From: Butyrivibrio sp.
GTDB lineage: Bacteria > Bacillota > Clostridia > Lachnospirales > Lachnospiraceae
Reading direction: 5' to 3'
Assembly (NCBI GenBank): GCA_015056495.1
Contig: SVGC01000002.1
Location: forward strand, 62,001 to 126,000
DNA: 64,000 bases
Part shown: one piece after another, positions 63,860 through 64,000 of the stretch
How the letters are laid out: each line of letters starts with the position of its first letter
Numbering within the stretch: position 1 is the stretch's first letter
Notes under the pieces: model-generated
The model's database searches: none
Told to the model about the DNA's origin: nothing
What the model saw: the letters and a program-made list of their open reading frames with translations, nothing else
Translations under genes and position numbers: made by a program

Positions 63860-64000
63860 GAGTAATTGCAGGTGAAGCAAGAAGTATACCGCTTATGACT
63901 CCTGAAGGCAAAGATACAAGACCTACACAGGACAGGATAAAAGAGACATTATTTAACATTATCCAAATGTCTGTACCTGGAAGCATCTTTATTGATGTTT
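63856..64000 (+). CDS. rsmD: 16S rRNA (guanine966-N2)-methyltransferase RsmD, N-terminal part (partial)
   Basis: The first 48 codons of RsmD, cut by the window end. The start M-R-V-I-A-G-E-A-R, then D-T-R-P-T-Q-D-R-I-K-E-T-L-F-N-I, are the family signature; the methyl-donor site has begun (F-I-D-V). Its ATG overlaps the preceding stop (ATGA). It methylates G966 of 16S rRNA. In Firmicutes coaD normally follows. Confidence 0.93.
   Translation, partial: MRVIAGEARSIPLMTPEGKDTRPTQDRIKETLFNIIQMSVPGSIFIDV

Overview
The window reads as the chromosome of an anaerobic low-G+C Firmicute of the family Lachnospiraceae, most like Butyrivibrio or Pseudobutyrivibrio. This rests on gene content and style: a GGGtGRT gene pair, a 423-residue LeuC, oxygen-sensitive [4Fe-4S]-type IlvD, the L28/Asp23/FakA/RecG/RsmD block, AGA and GAT-rich codon use, and many AT-rich TG(n)TATAAT promoters. 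It contains 52 protein genes (two cut by the window edges), one tRNA, and no rRNA, CRISPR array, prophage or transposase gene. No stretch longer than 300 bases lacks a gene.

Layout. 1-6.9 kb: end of leuB, an overlapping GT-C membrane glycosyltransferase, ilvD, ilvB and an L,D-transpeptidase. 7-10.7 kb: serC, serA and a DUF1015 gene (serine synthesis), with a long palindrome between serA and DUF1015. 10.7-13.2 kb: a glycogen-branching-enzyme homologue that has lost all its catalytic residues and carries a lysine-rich coiled-coil tail. A tRNA-Thr(CGT) lies on the minus strand, then argH and asd. 16.1-20.7 kb: a degenerate ATPase/nuclease-like protein overlapping topB, whose product has four ~100-residue C-terminal repeats. 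20.8-23.5 kb: a left-handed beta-helix protein and the NifU-like/GGGtGRT pair. 23.5-25.8 kb: a zinc-ribbon membrane protein and a convergent lipoprotein. 26-32.5 kb: metH (no activation domain), a second ilvB, two ilvN genes and ilvC. 32.7-41.5 kb: YfhO-like protein, leuC, leuD, GT2 glycosyltransferase, Mrp-type Fe-S carrier, AI-2E family transporter, ilvE. 41.7-50.9 kb: NusG-II and Gx-transporter proteins, ruvAB, zapA, a U32 peptidase, an FtsW/PBP pair and a minus-strand HD-GYP protein. 51-64 kb: DUF2953, GerW, J-domain protein, rpmB (minus), Asp23, fakA, recG, a DegV protein, a second-type gyrB/gyrA-like pair and the start of rsmD.

How it works together. The window holds nearly all of branched-chain amino acid synthesis (leuB, C, D; ilvB twice, N twice, C, D, E) in four or five separate transcription units, interleaved with cell-envelope glycosylation genes. 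serC, argH, ilvE and the ilvN2-ilvC unit each have a promoter followed directly by an inverted repeat, which suggests operator control of amino-acid genes. The Fe-S enzymes IlvD and LeuCD are near an Mrp/ApbC carrier. The best candidates for undescribed biology are the catalytically dead GlgB, the GGGtGRT/NifU-like pair, the degenerate ATPase coupled to topB, and the palindromic elements around 9.3, 31.3, 32.5 and 61.5 kb.
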